NCBI GenBank assembly: GCA_950106755.1
Contig: CATNNA010000117.1
Span: forward strand, 62,001-126,000
Length of the DNA stretch: 64,000 nt
Source: Climacium dendroides
Lineage: Eukaryota > Streptophyta > Bryopsida > Hypnales > Climaciaceae
Direction of reading: 5' to 3'
The notes below the pieces were generated by a model. The model did not search any database. It saw only the letters and a program-made list of their open reading frames with translations, and was not told the DNA's origin. Each line of letters opens with the position of its first letter. Positions within the stretch are counted from its first letter, which is position 1. A program made the position numbers and the translations under genes. This document shows positions 1 to 10,735 of this stretch, one piece after another.

Positions 1-784
1 AATAATTAGGATTCATTGAAAAGTGAAGTTTGAAAGAACCCTATTGCTTCCTCACACTTTTCCAAGTGAAATGGGTTTTTAAAAAAAAGGGACTCTAAGA
101 ATCATGCTGTATTTAATAGAAACCAAACCAATAAATTATATCGATTTGACGTGGATGCATGTCCGAAAACATAACACACAAGTTGCAAATCTTTGAAATA
201 ATTAGGATTCATGGAAAAGTGAAGTTTAAAAGAACCCTATTGCTTCCTCACACTTTTTCAAGTGAAACTGGTTTTTAAAAAAAAGGGACTCTAAAAATCA
301 TGCTGTATTTAATAGAAACCAAACCAATAAATTACATCGATTTGACGTGGAAGCATGTCCGAAAACATAACACACAAGTTGCAAATCTTTGAAATAATTA
401 GGATTCATGGAAAAGTGAAATTTAAAAGAACCCTATTGCTTCCTCACACTTTTTCAACTGAAATGGTTTTTTAAAAAAAAGAGACTCTTACACTCATGCT
501 GTATTTAATAGAAACCAAACCAATAAATTATATTGTTTTGACGTGGATGCATGTCCGAAAACATAACACACAAGTTGCAAATCTTTGATATAATTAGGAT
601 TCATAGAAAAGTGAAGTTTAAAAGAACCCTATTGCTTCCTCACACTTTTTCAAGTGAAATGGGTTTTTAAAAAAAAGTGACTCTAAAAATCATGCTGTAT
701 TTAATAGAAACCAAACCAATAAATTATATCGATTTGACGTGGAAGCATGTCCGAAAACATAACACACAAGTTGCAAATCTTTGA

Positions 785-1764
785 AATAATTCGGATTCAT
801 GGAAAAGTGAAGTTTAAAAGAACCCTATTGCTTCCTCACACTTTTTCAAGTGAAATGCATTTTTAAAAAAAAGAAAGTCTAAAAATCATGCTGTATTTAA
901 TAGAAACCAAACCAATAAATTATATTGTCTTGACGTGGAAGCAGGTCCGAAAACATAACACACAAGTTGCAAATCTTTGAAATAATTAGGATTCATGGAA
1001 AAGTGAAGTTTAAGAGAACCCTATTGCTTCCCCACACTTTTTCAAGTGAAATGGGTTTTTAAAAAAAAGTGACTCTAAAAATTATGCTGTATTTAATAGA
1101 AACCAAACCAATAAATTATATCGATTTGACGTGGATGCATGTCCAAAAACATAACACACAAGTTGCAAATCTTTGAAATAATTAGGATTCATGGAAAAGT
1201 GAAGTTTAAAAGAACCCTATTGCTTCCTGACACTTTTTCAACTGAAATGGATTTTTAAAAAAAAGAGACTCTTACACTCATGCTGTATTTAATAGAAACC
1301 AAACCAATAAATTATATTGTTTTGACGTGGATGCATGTCCGAAAACATAACACACAAGTTGCAAATCTTTGAAATAATTCGGATTCATAGAAAAGTGAAG
1401 TTTAAAAGAACCCTATTGCTTCCTCACACTTTTTCAAGTGAAATGGGTTTTTAAAAAAAAGTCACTCTAAAAATCATGCTGTATTTAATAGAAACCAAAG
1501 CAATAAATTATATCGATTTGACGTGGAAGCATGTCCGAAAACATAACACACAAGTTGCAAATCTTTGAAATAATTAGGATTCATGGAAAAGTGAAGTTTA
1601 AAAGAACCCTATTGCTTCCTCACACTTTTTCAAGTGAAATGCATTTTAAAAAAAAAGAAAGTCTAAAAATCATGCTGTATTTAATAGAAACCAAACCAAT
1701 AAATTATATTGTCTTGACGTGGAAGCAGGTCCGAAAACATAACACACAAGTTGCAAATCTTTGA
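785..1764 (+). repeat. Five-monomer block, copy 1 (980 bp)
   Basis: Five L monomers occur here in a distinctive order. They are TTCGG/GCATTTTT/GCAGG, then GTGACTC with TCCA, then CCTGACAC with CTTACACTC, then TTCGG with GTCACTC and AAAGCAAT, then a second GCATTTT/GCAGG type. The same order recurs 2352 bp (12 x 196) downstream at 3137-4116. A few bases differ between copies, for example TTCATAG against TTCATGG near the start of the fourth monomer. This is the clearest long-range duplication inside the left zone. Confidence 0.8.
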
Positions 1765-3136
1765 AATAATTAGGATTCATGGAAAAGTGAAGTTTAAGTG
1801 AACCCCATTGCTTCCCCACACTTTATCAAGTGAAATGGGTTTTTAAAAAAAAGGGACTCTAAAAATTATGCTGTATTTAATAGAAACCAAACCAATAAAT
1901 TATATCGATTTGACGTGGAAGCATGTCCAAAAACATAACACACAAGTTGCAAATCTTTGAAATAATTAGGATTCATTGAAAAGTGAAGTTTAAAAGAACC
2001 CTATTGCTTCCTCACACTTTTCCAAGTGAAATGGGTTTTTAAAAAAAAGGGACTCTAAGAATCATGCTGTATTTAATAGAAACCAAACCAATAAATTATA
2101 TCGATTTGACGTGGATGCATGTCCGAAAACATAACACACAAGTTGCAAATCTTTGAAATAATTAGGATTCATGGAAAAGTGAAGTTTAAGTGCACCCTAT
2201 TGCTTCCTCACACTTTTTCAAGTGAAACTGGTTTTTAAAAAAAAGGGACTCTAAAAATCATGCTGTATTTAATAGAAACCAAACCAATAAATTACATCGA
2301 TTTGACGTGGAAGCATGTCCGAAAACATAACACACAAGTTGCAAATCTTTGAAATAATTAGGATTCATGGAAAAGTGAAGTTTAAAAGAACCCTATTGCT
2401 TCCTCACACTTTTTCAAGTGAAACTGGTTTTTAAAAAAAAGGGACTCTAAAAATCATGCTGTATTTAATAGAAACCAAACCAATAAATTATATCAATTTG
2501 ACGTGGAAGCAGGTCCGAAAACATAACACACAAGTTGCAAATCTTTGAAATAATTAGGATTCATGGAAAAGTGAAGTTTAAGTGAACCCCATTGCTTCCC
2601 CACACTTTTTCAAGTGAAATGGGTTTTTAAAAAAAAGGGACTCTAAAAATCATGCTGTATTTAATAGAAACCAAACCAATAAATTATATCGATTTGACGT
2701 GGAAGCATGTCCAAAAACATAACACACAAGTTGCAAATCTTTGAAATAATTAGGATTCATTGAAAAGTGAAGTTTAAAAGAACCCTATTGCTTCCTCACA
2801 CTTTTCCAAGTGAAATGGGTTTTTAAAAAAAAGGGACTCTAAGAATCATGCTGTATTTAATAGAAACCAAACCAATAAATTATATCGATTTGACGTGGAT
2901 GCATGTCCGAAAACATAACACACAAGTTGCAAATCTTTGAAATAATTAGGATTCATGGAAAAGTGAAGTTTAAAAGAACCCTATTGCTTCCTCACACTTT
3001 TTCAAGTGAAACTGGTTTTTAAAAAAAAGGGACTCTAAAAATCATGCTGTATTTAATAGAAACCAAACCAATAAATTATATCGATTTGACGTGGAAGCAT
3101 GTCCGAAAACATAACACACAAGTTGCAAATCTTTGA

Positions 3137-4116
3137 AATAATTCGGATTCATGGAAAAGTGAAGTTTAAAAGAACCCTATTGCTTCCTCACACTTTTTCA
3201 AGTGAAATGCATTTTTAAAAAAAAGAAAGTCTAAAAATCATGCTGTATTTAATAGAAACCAAACCAATAAATTATATTGTCTTGACGTGGAAGCAGGTCC
3301 GAAAACATAACACACAAGTTGCAAATCTTTGAAATAATTAGGATTCATGGAAAAGTGAAGTTTAAGAGAACCCTATTGCTTCCCCACACTTTTTCAAGTG
3401 AAATGGGTTTTTAAAAAAAAGTGACTCTAAAAATTATGCTGTATTTAATAGAAACCAAACCAATAAATTATATCGATTTGACGTGGATGCATGTCCAAAA
3501 ACATAACACACAAGTTGCAAATCTTTGAAATAATTAGGATTCATGGAAAAGTGAAGTTTAAAAGAACCCTATTGCTTCCTGACACTTTTTCAACTGAAAT
3601 GGATTTTTAAAAAAAAGAGACTCTTACACTCATGCTGTATTTAATAGAAACCAAACCAATAAATTATATTGTTTTGACGTGGATGCATGTCCGAAAACAT
3701 AACACACAAGTTGCAAATCTTTGAAATAATTCGGATTCATGGAAAAGTGAAGTTTAAAAGAACCCTATTGCTTCCTCACACTTTTTCAAGTGAAATGGGT
3801 TTTTAAAAAAAAGTCACTCTAAAAATCATGCTGTATTTAATAGAAACCAAAGCAATAAATTATATCGATTTGACGTGGAAGCATGTCCGAAAACATAACA
3901 CACAAGTTGCAAATCTTTGAAATAATTCGGATTCATGGAAAAGTGAAGTTTAAAAGAACCCTATTGCTTCCTCACACTTTTTCAAGTGAAATGTATTTTT
4001 AAAAAAAAGAAAGTCTAAAAATCATGCTGTATTTAATAGAAACCAAACCAATAAATTATATTGTCTTGACGTGGATGCAGGTCCGAAAACATAACAGACA
4101 AGTTGCAAATCTTTGA
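3137..4116 (+). repeat. Five-monomer block, copy 2 (980 bp)
   Basis: This is the second copy of the 785-1764 block at a 12-monomer offset, with the same order of variants. Its last monomer differs most, with GTATTTTT instead of GCATTTT, ATGCAGG instead of AAGCAGG, and ATAACAGAC instead of ATAACACAC. Homology breaks after 4116: the next monomer has a T5A3GA4 tract (GGGTTTTTAAAGAAAAGGG with ATTC), unlike the one following copy 1. Confidence 0.78.
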
Positions 4117-5286
4117 AATAATTAGGATTCATGGAAAAGTGAAGTTTAAGATAACCCTATTGCTTCCTCACACTTTTTCAAGTGAAATGGGTTTTTAAAG
4201 AAAAGGGATTCTAAAAATTATGCTGTATTTAATAGAAACCAAACCAATAAATTATATCGATTTGACGTGGATGCATGTCCAAAAACATAACACACAAGTT
4301 GCAAATCTTTGAAATAATTAGGATTCATGGAAAAGTGAAGTTTAAAAGAACCCTATTGCTTCCTCACACTTTTTCAAGTGAAATGGATTTTCAAAAAAAA
4401 GGGACTCTAAAAATCATAGTGTATTTAATAGAAACCAAACCAATAAATTATATCGATTTGACGTGGAAGCATGCCCGAAACCATAACACACAAGTTGCAA
4501 ATCTTTGAAATAATTAGGATTCATGGAAAAGTGAAGTTTAAGTGCACCCTATTGCTTCCCCACACTTTTTCAAGTGAAATGGGTTTTTAAAAAAAAGGGA
4601 CTCTAAAAATTATGCTGTATTTAATAGAAACCAAAGCAATAAATTATATCGATTTGACGTGGAAGCATGTCCAAAAACATAACACACAAGTTGCAAATCT
4701 TTGAAATAATTAGGATTCATGGAAAAGTGAAGTTTAAGAGAACCCTATTGCTTCCCCACATTTTTTCAAGTGAAATGGGTTTTTAAAAAAAAGGGACTCT
4801 AAAAATCATGCTGTATTTAATAGAAACCAAAGCAATAAATTATATCGATATGACGTGGAAGCATGTCCAAAAACATAACACACAAGTTGCAAATCTTTGA
4901 AATAATTAGGATTCATGGAAAAGTGAAGTTTAAGAGAACCCTATTGCTTCCCCACACTTTTTCAATTGAAATGGGTTTAAAGAAAGAGACTCTTAAAATC
5001 ATGCTGTATTTAATAGAAACCAAACCAATAAATTATATCGATTTGACGTGGAAGCATGTCCGAAAACATAACACACAAGTTGCAAATCTTTGAAATAATT
5101 AGGATTCATGGAAAAGTGAAGTTTAAGAGAACCCTATTGCTTCCCCACACTTTTCCAAGTGAAATGGGTTTAAAGAAAGAGACTCTTAAAATCATGCTGT
5201 ATTTAATAGAAACCAAAGCAATAAATTATATCGATTTGACGTGGAAGCATGTCCGAAAACATAACACACAAGTTGCAAATCTTTGA
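3921..5286 (+). repeat. Seven-monomer HOR, copy 1 (1366 bp)
   Basis: Five 196-bp and two 193-bp monomers make a 1366-bp unit. The order is a GTATTTTT/GCAGG type, a TTTTTAAAGAAAAGGG type, a GATTTTCAAAA type with CATAGTG, an AAGTGCACCC type, a CATTTTTTC type with TCGATATG, and two short monomers (4901 and 5094). The same series follows directly at 5287-6652. The short monomers at 4901 and 5094 are the first in the window. The second has TTTTCCAAGTG with an S1-type tract, so it is intermediate between S1 and S2. Confidence 0.85.
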
Positions 5287-6652
5287 AATAATTCGGATTC
5301 ATGGAAAAGTGAAGTTTAAAAGAACCCTATTGCTTCCTCACACTTTTTCAAGTGAAATGCATTTTTAAAAAAAAGAAAGTCTAAAAATCATGCTGTATTT
5401 AATAGAAACCAAACCAATAAATTATATTGTCTTGACGTGGAAGCAGGTCCGAAAACATAACACACAAGTTGCAAATCTTTGAAATAATTAGGATTCATGG
5501 AAAAGTGAAGTTTAAGAGAACCCTATTGCTTCCTCACACTTTTTCAAGTGAAATGGGTTTTTAAAGAAAAGGGATTCTAAAAATTATGCTGTATTTAATA
5601 GAAACCAAACCAATAAATTATATCGATTTGACGTGGATGCATGTCCAAAAACATAACACACAAGTTGCAAATCTTTGAAATAATTAGGATTCATGGAAAA
5701 GTGAAGTTTAAAAGAACCCTATTGCTTCCTCACACTTTTTCAAGTGAAATGGATTTTCAAAAAAAAGGGACTCTAAAAATCATAGTGTATTTAATAGAAA
5801 CCAAACCAATAAATTATATCGATTTGACGTGGAAGCATGCCCGAAAACATAACACACAAGTTGCAAATCTTTGAAATAATTAGGATTCATGGAAAAGTGA
5901 AGTTTAAGTGCACCCTATTGCTTCCTCACACTTTTTCAAGTGAAATGGGTTTTTAAAAAAAAGGGACTCTAAAATCCATGCTGTATTTAATAGAAACCAA
6001 AGCAATAAATTATATCGATTTGACGTGGAAGCATGTCCAAAAACATAACACACAAGTTGCAAATCTTTGAAATAATTAGGATTCATGGAAAAGTGAAGCT
6101 TAAGAGAACCCTATTGCTTCCCCACATTTTTTCAAGTGAAATGGGTTTTTAAAAAAAAGGGACTCTAAAAATCATGCTGTATTTAATAGAAACCAAAGCA
6201 ATAAATTATATCGATATGACGTGGAAGCATGTCCAAAAACATAACACACAAGTTGCAAATCTTTGAAATAATTAGGATTCATGGAAAAGTGAAGTTTAAG
6301 AGAACCCTATTGCTTCCCCACACTTTTTCAATTGAAATGGGTTTAAAGAAAGAGACTCTTAAAATCATGCTGTATTTAATAGAAACCAAACCAATAAATT
6401 ATATCGATTTGACGTGGAAGCATGTCCGAAAACATAACACACAAGTTGCAAATCTTTGAAATAATTAGGATTCATGGAAAAGTGAAGTTTAAGAGAACCC
6501 TATTGCTTCCCCACACTTTTTCAATTGAAATGGGTTTAAAGAAAGAGACTCTTAAAATCATGCTGTATTTAATAGAAACCAAAGCAATAAATTATATCGA
6601 TTTGACGTGGAAGCATGTCCGAAAACATAACACACAAGTTGCAAATCTTTGA
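5287..6652 (+). repeat. Seven-monomer HOR, copy 2 (1366 bp)
   Basis: This is the tandem second copy of the 1366-bp unit. Small differences from copy 1 show it is not a simple assembly echo. Its first monomer reads GCATTTTT rather than GTATTTTT, its fourth has CTAAAATCC rather than CTAAAAATT, and its last short monomer reads CAATTG where copy 1 has CCAAGTG. The type order is otherwise the same. Confidence 0.84.
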
Positions 6653-7041
6653 AATAATTAGGATTCATGGAAAAGTGAAGTTTAAAAGAACCCTATTGCT
6701 TCCCCACACTTTTTCAAGTGAAATGGGTTTTTAAAAAAAAGGGACTCTAAAAATCATGCTGTATTTAATAGAAACCAAAGCAATAAATTATATCGATTTG
6801 ACGTGGAAGCATGTCTGAAAACATAACACTCAAGTTGCAAATCTTTGAAATAATTAGGATTCATGGAAAAGTGAAGTTTAAGAGAACCCTATTGCTTCCC
6901 CACACATTTCCAAGTGAAATGGGTTTAAAAAAAGAGACTCTTAAAATCATGCTGTATTTAATAGAAACCAAACCAATAAATTATATCGATTTGACGTGGA
7001 AGCATGTCCGAAAACATAACACACAAGTTGCAAATCTTTGA
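6653..7041 (+). repeat. L + first S2 monomer: entry to the S-rich core
   Basis: An ordinary 196-bp L monomer (6653-6848) is followed by the leftmost S2 monomer (6849-7041), with CACACATTTCCAAGTG and an A7 tract. From here rightward S2 becomes common. This pair joins the 1366-bp duplication to the first copy of the HOR that starts at 7042. Confidence 0.75.
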
Positions 7042-8018
7042 AATAATTAGGATTCATGGAAAAGTGAAGTTTAAGAGAACCCTATTGCTTCCTCACACTT
7101 TTTCAAGTGAAATGGATCTTCAAAAAAAAGAGAGTCTAAAAATCATGTTGTATTTAATAGAAACCAAACCAATAAATTATATTGTTTTGACGTGGAAGCA
7201 TGCCCGAAAACATAACACACAAGTTGCAAATCTTTGAAATAATTCGGATTCATGGAAAAGTGAAGTTTAAGAGAACCCTATTGCTTCCCCACATTTTTTC
7301 ATGTGAAATGGGTTTTTAAAAAAAAGAGACTCTAAAAATCATGCTGTATTTAATAGAAACCAAACCAATAAATTATATCGATATGACGTGGAAGCATGTC
7401 CAAAAACATAACACACAAGTTGCAAATCTTTGAAATAATTAGGATTCATGGAAAAGTGAAGTTTAAAAGAACCCTATTGCTTCCCCACACTTTTTCAAGT
7501 GAAATGGGTTTTTAAAAAAAAGTGACTCTAAAAATCATGCTGTATTTAATAGAAACCAAACCAATAAATTATATCGATTTGACGTGGATGCATGTCCGAA
7601 AACATAACACACAAGTTGGAAATCTTTGAAATAATTAGGATTCATGGAAAAGTGAAGTTTAAAAGAACCCTATTGCTTCCTCACACTTTTTCAAGTGAAA
7701 TGGATTTTCAAAAAAAAGGGACTCTAAAAATCATAGTGTATTTAATAGAAACCAAACCAATAAATTATATCAATTTGACGTGGAAGCATGTCCGAAAACA
7801 TAACACACAAGTTGCAAATCTTTGAAATAATTAGGATTCATGGAAAAGTGAAGTTTAAGTGAACCCTATTGCTTCCCCACACTTTTTCAATTGAAATGGG
7901 TTTAAAGAAAGAGACTCTAAAAATCATGCTGTATTTAATAGAAACCAAACCAATAAATTATATCGATTTGACGTGGAAGCATGTCCAAAAACATAACACA
8001 CAAGTTGCAAATCTTTGA

Positions 8019-8214
8019 AATAATTAGGATTCATGGAAAAGTGAAGTTTAAAAGAACCCTATTGCTTCCTCACACTTTTTCAAGTGAAATGGGTTTTTAA
8101 AAAAAAGGGACTCTAAAAATCATGCTGTATTTAATAGAAACCAAACCAATAAATTATATCGATTTGACGTGGAAGCATGTCTGAAAACATAACACTCAAG
8201 TTGCAAATCTTTGA
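8019..8214 (+). repeat. Representative class L monomer (196 bp)
   Basis: This is a typical long monomer. It has GAAGTTTAAAAGAACCC, TTCCTCACACTTTTTCAAGTG, then GGGTTTTTAAAAAAAAGGG and ACTCTAAAAATCATGCTG. Across the window L monomers vary at a few diagnostic sites: TTAGG or TTCGG near the start, AAAAGA, AAGAGA or AAGTGA before ACCC, CCTCAC or CCCCAC, and GGGACTC, GTGACTC, GAGACTC, GAGAGTC or CAGACTC after the A-tract. Others are AAACCAAT or AAAGCAAT, TCGATTT, TCGATAT or TTGTTTT, and TCCG, TCCA or TCTG near the end. L is the only class at both the left edge and 39.9-43.2 kb, so it is probably ancestral. Confidence 0.9.
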
Positions 8215-8407
8215 AATAATTAGGATTCATGGAAAAGTGAAGTTTAAGAGAACCCTATTGCTTCCCCACACATTTCCAAGTGAAATGGGTTTAAAAAAAG
8301 AGACTCTTAAAATCATGCTGTATTTAATAGAAACCAAACCAATAAATTATATCGATTTGACGTGGAAGCATGTCTGAAAACATAACACTCAAGTTGCAAA
8401 TCTTTGA
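8215..8407 (+). repeat. Representative class S2 short monomer (193 bp)
   Basis: This second short class shares the 3-bp shortening and CTCTTAAAATC with S1. It carries CACACATTTCCAAGTG where S1 has CACACTTTTTCAATTG, and an uninterrupted A7 (GGGTTTAAAAAAAGAG). In this copy the bases just upstream of its start read CATGTCTGAAAACATAACACTCAAG, described here in pieces: TCTG instead of TCCG, and ACTCAAG instead of ACACAAG. S2 first appears at 6849 and dominates 14246-24685. S1/S2 mixtures exist, for example at 15986, 17340 and 57705 (S1-like 5' part with S2-like A7). That fits exchange or conversion between the classes. Confidence 0.88.
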
Positions 8408-8796
8408 AATAATTAGGATTCATGGAAAAGTGAAGTTTAAGAGAACCCTATTGCTTCCCCACACATTTCCAAGTGAAATGGGTTTAAAAAAAGAGACTCT
8501 TAAAATCATGCTGTATTTAATAGAAACCAAACCAATAAATTATATCGATTTGACGTGGAAGCATGTCCGAAAACATAACACACAAGTTGCAAATCTTTGA
8601 AATAATTAGGATTCATGGAAAAGTGAAGTTTAAGAGAACCCTATTGCTTCCCCACACTTTTTCAAGTGAAATGGGTTTTTAAAAAAAAGGGACTCTAAAA
8701 ATCATGCTGTATTTAATAGAAACCAAACCAATAAATTATATCGATATGACGTGGAAGCATGTCCAAAAACATAACACACAAGTTGCAAATCTTTGA

Positions 8797-8989
8797 AATA
8801 ATTAGGATTCATGGAAAAGTGAAGTTTAAGAGAACCCTATTGCTTCCCCACACTTTTTCAATTGAAATGGGTTTAAAGAAAGAGACTCTTAAAATCATGC
8901 TGTATTTAATAGAAACCAAACCAATAAATTATATCGATTTGACGTGGAAGCATGTCCGAAAACATAACACACAAGTTGCAAATCTTTGA
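8797..8989 (+). repeat. Representative class S1 short monomer (193 bp)
   Basis: This short monomer differs from L by a net loss of 3 bp in the T/A tract: GGGTTTAAAGAAAGAG replaces GGGTTTTTAAAAAAAAGGG. It also has CTCTTAAAATC instead of CTCTAAAAATC, and CAATTG in place of CAAGTG, which breaks the small dyad. S1 monomers are frequent from 4901 to 38704, with isolated ones at 46939, 57316, 58873, 59262 and 59455. Because the TAA in the T/A tract is lost, one frame stays open through the monomer. That explains the recurring open frames and does not indicate a gene. Confidence 0.9.
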
Positions 8990-10735
8990 AATAATTAGGA
9001 TTCATGGAAAAGTGAAGTTTAAGAGAACCCTATTGCTTCCCCACACTTTTTCAAGTGAAATGGGTTTTTAAAAAAAAGGGACTCTAAAAATCATGCTGTG
9101 TTTAATAGAAACCAAACCAATAAATTATATCGATTTGACGTGGAAGCATGTCTGAAAACATAACACTCAAGTTGCAAATCTTTGAAATAATTAGGATTCA
9201 TGGAAAAGTGAAGTTTAAGAGAACCCTATTGCTTCCCCACACATTTCCAAGTGAAATGGGTTTAAAAAAAGAGACTCTTAAAATCATGCTGTATTTAATA
9301 GAAACCAAACCAATAAATTATATCGATTTGACGTGGAAGCATGTCTGAAAACATAACAGTCAAGTTGCAAATCTTTGAAATAATTAGGATTCATGGAAAA
9401 GTGAAGTTTAAGAGAACCCTATTGCTTCCCCACACATTTCCAAGTGAAATGGGTTTAAAAAAAGAGACTCTTAAAATCATGCTGTATTTAATAGAAACCA
9501 AACCAATAAATTATATCGATTTGACGTGGAAGCATGTCCGAAAACATAACACACAAGTTGCAAATCTTTGAAATAATTAGGATTCATGGAAAAGTGAAGT
9601 TTAAGAGAACCCTATTGCTTCCCCACACTTTTTCAATTGAAATGGGTTTAAAGAAAGAGACTCTTAAAATCATGCTGTATTTAATAGAAACCAAACCAAT
9701 AAATTATATCGATTTGACGTGGAAGCATGTCCGAAAACATAACACACAAGTTGCAAATCTTTGAAATAATTAGGATTCATGGAAAAGTGAAGTTTAAGAG
9801 AACCCTATTGCTTCCCCACACTTTTTCAAGTGAAATGGGTTTTTAAAAAAAAGGGACTCTAAAAATCATGCTGTGTTTAATAGAAACCAAACCAATAAAT
9901 TATATCGATTTGACGTGGAAGCATGTCTGAAAACATAACACTCAAGTTGCAAATCTTTGAAATAATTAGGATTCATGGAAAAGTGAAGTTTAAGAGAACC
10001 CTATTGCTTCCCCACACATTTCCAAGTGAAATGGGTTTAAAAAAAGAGACTCTTAAAATCATGCTGTATTTAATAGAAACCAAACCAATAAATTATATCG
10101 ATTTGACGTGGAAGCATGTCTGAAAACATAACACTCAAGTTGCAAATCTTTGAAATAATTAGGATTCATGGAAAAGTGAAGTTTAAGAGAACCCTATTGC
10201 TTCCCCACACATTTCCAAGTGAAATGGGTTTAAAAAAAGAGACTCTTAAAATCATGCTGTATTTAATAGAAACCAAACCAATAAATTATATCGATTTGAC
10301 GTGGAAGCATGTCCAAAAACATAACACACAAGTTGCAAATCTTTGAAATAATTAGGATTCATGGAAAAGTGAAGTTTAAGAGAACCCTATTGCTTCCCCA
10401 CACTTTTTCAAGTGAAATGGGTTTTTAAAAAAAAGGGACTCTAAAAATCATGCTGTATTTAATAGAAACCAAACCAATAAATTATATCGATATGACGTGG
10501 AAGCATGTCCAAAAACATAACACACAAGTTGCAAATCTTTGAAATAATTAGGATTCATGGAAAAGTGAAGTTTAAGAGAACCCTATTGCTTCCCCACACT
10601 TTTTCAATTGAAATGGGTTTAAAGAAAGAGACTCTTAAAATCATGCTGTATTTAATAGAAACCAAACCAATAAATTATATCGATTTGACGTGGAAGCATG
10701 TCCAAAAACATAACACACAAGTTGCAAATCTTTGA

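Larger units (their letters stand above)
1..4900 (+). repeat. Left zone: L-only monomers without a fixed higher-order period
   Basis: Twenty-five L monomers, all exactly 196 bp, fill this zone. Diagnostic types include TTCATTGAAAAG with CTAAGAATC (1, 1961, 2745), GAAACTGG (197, 2157, 2353, 2941), CTTACACTC (393, 1177, 3529), GCATTTTT with GCAGGTCC (785, 1569, 3137), and GTCACTC with AAAGCAAT (1373, 3725). The types recur at offsets of 10, 4 and 12 monomers rather than one period. Differences between neighbours are more numerous than in the core. There is nothing else in the zone. Confidence 0.88.
7042..10735 (+). repeat. HOR copy A1: 19 monomers (3694 bp)
   Basis: This unit starts with a four-L cassette: a GATCTTCAAAA monomer with GAGAGTC, a TTCGG monomer with CATTTTTTCATG, a GTGACTC monomer ending GTTGGAAATC, and a GATTTTCAAAA monomer with CATAGTG and TCAATTTG. 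Then come a short monomer, an L, and a run of S2, S1 and L monomers. The same start recurs at 10736 and 13073. This copy holds seven more monomers than the next, arranged mostly as L-S2-S2 sets carrying the marker CTGTGTTTAATAG. The short monomer at 7826 has an S1 5' half but an L-type CTCTAAAAATC, so it looks chimeric. Confidence 0.83.

Noticed and set aside
30..50. AACCCTA as a degenerate interstitial telomere repeat
   Set aside because: It occurs once per monomer within a fixed context and is never tandem, so it is chance similarity.
143..160. TATA-like and G-box-like elements as a promoter for satellite transcription
   Set aside because: ATTATATC is about 10 bases from TGACGTGG in every monomer, but there is no start-site evidence. 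In such AT-rich sequence a TATA-like string is expected by chance.
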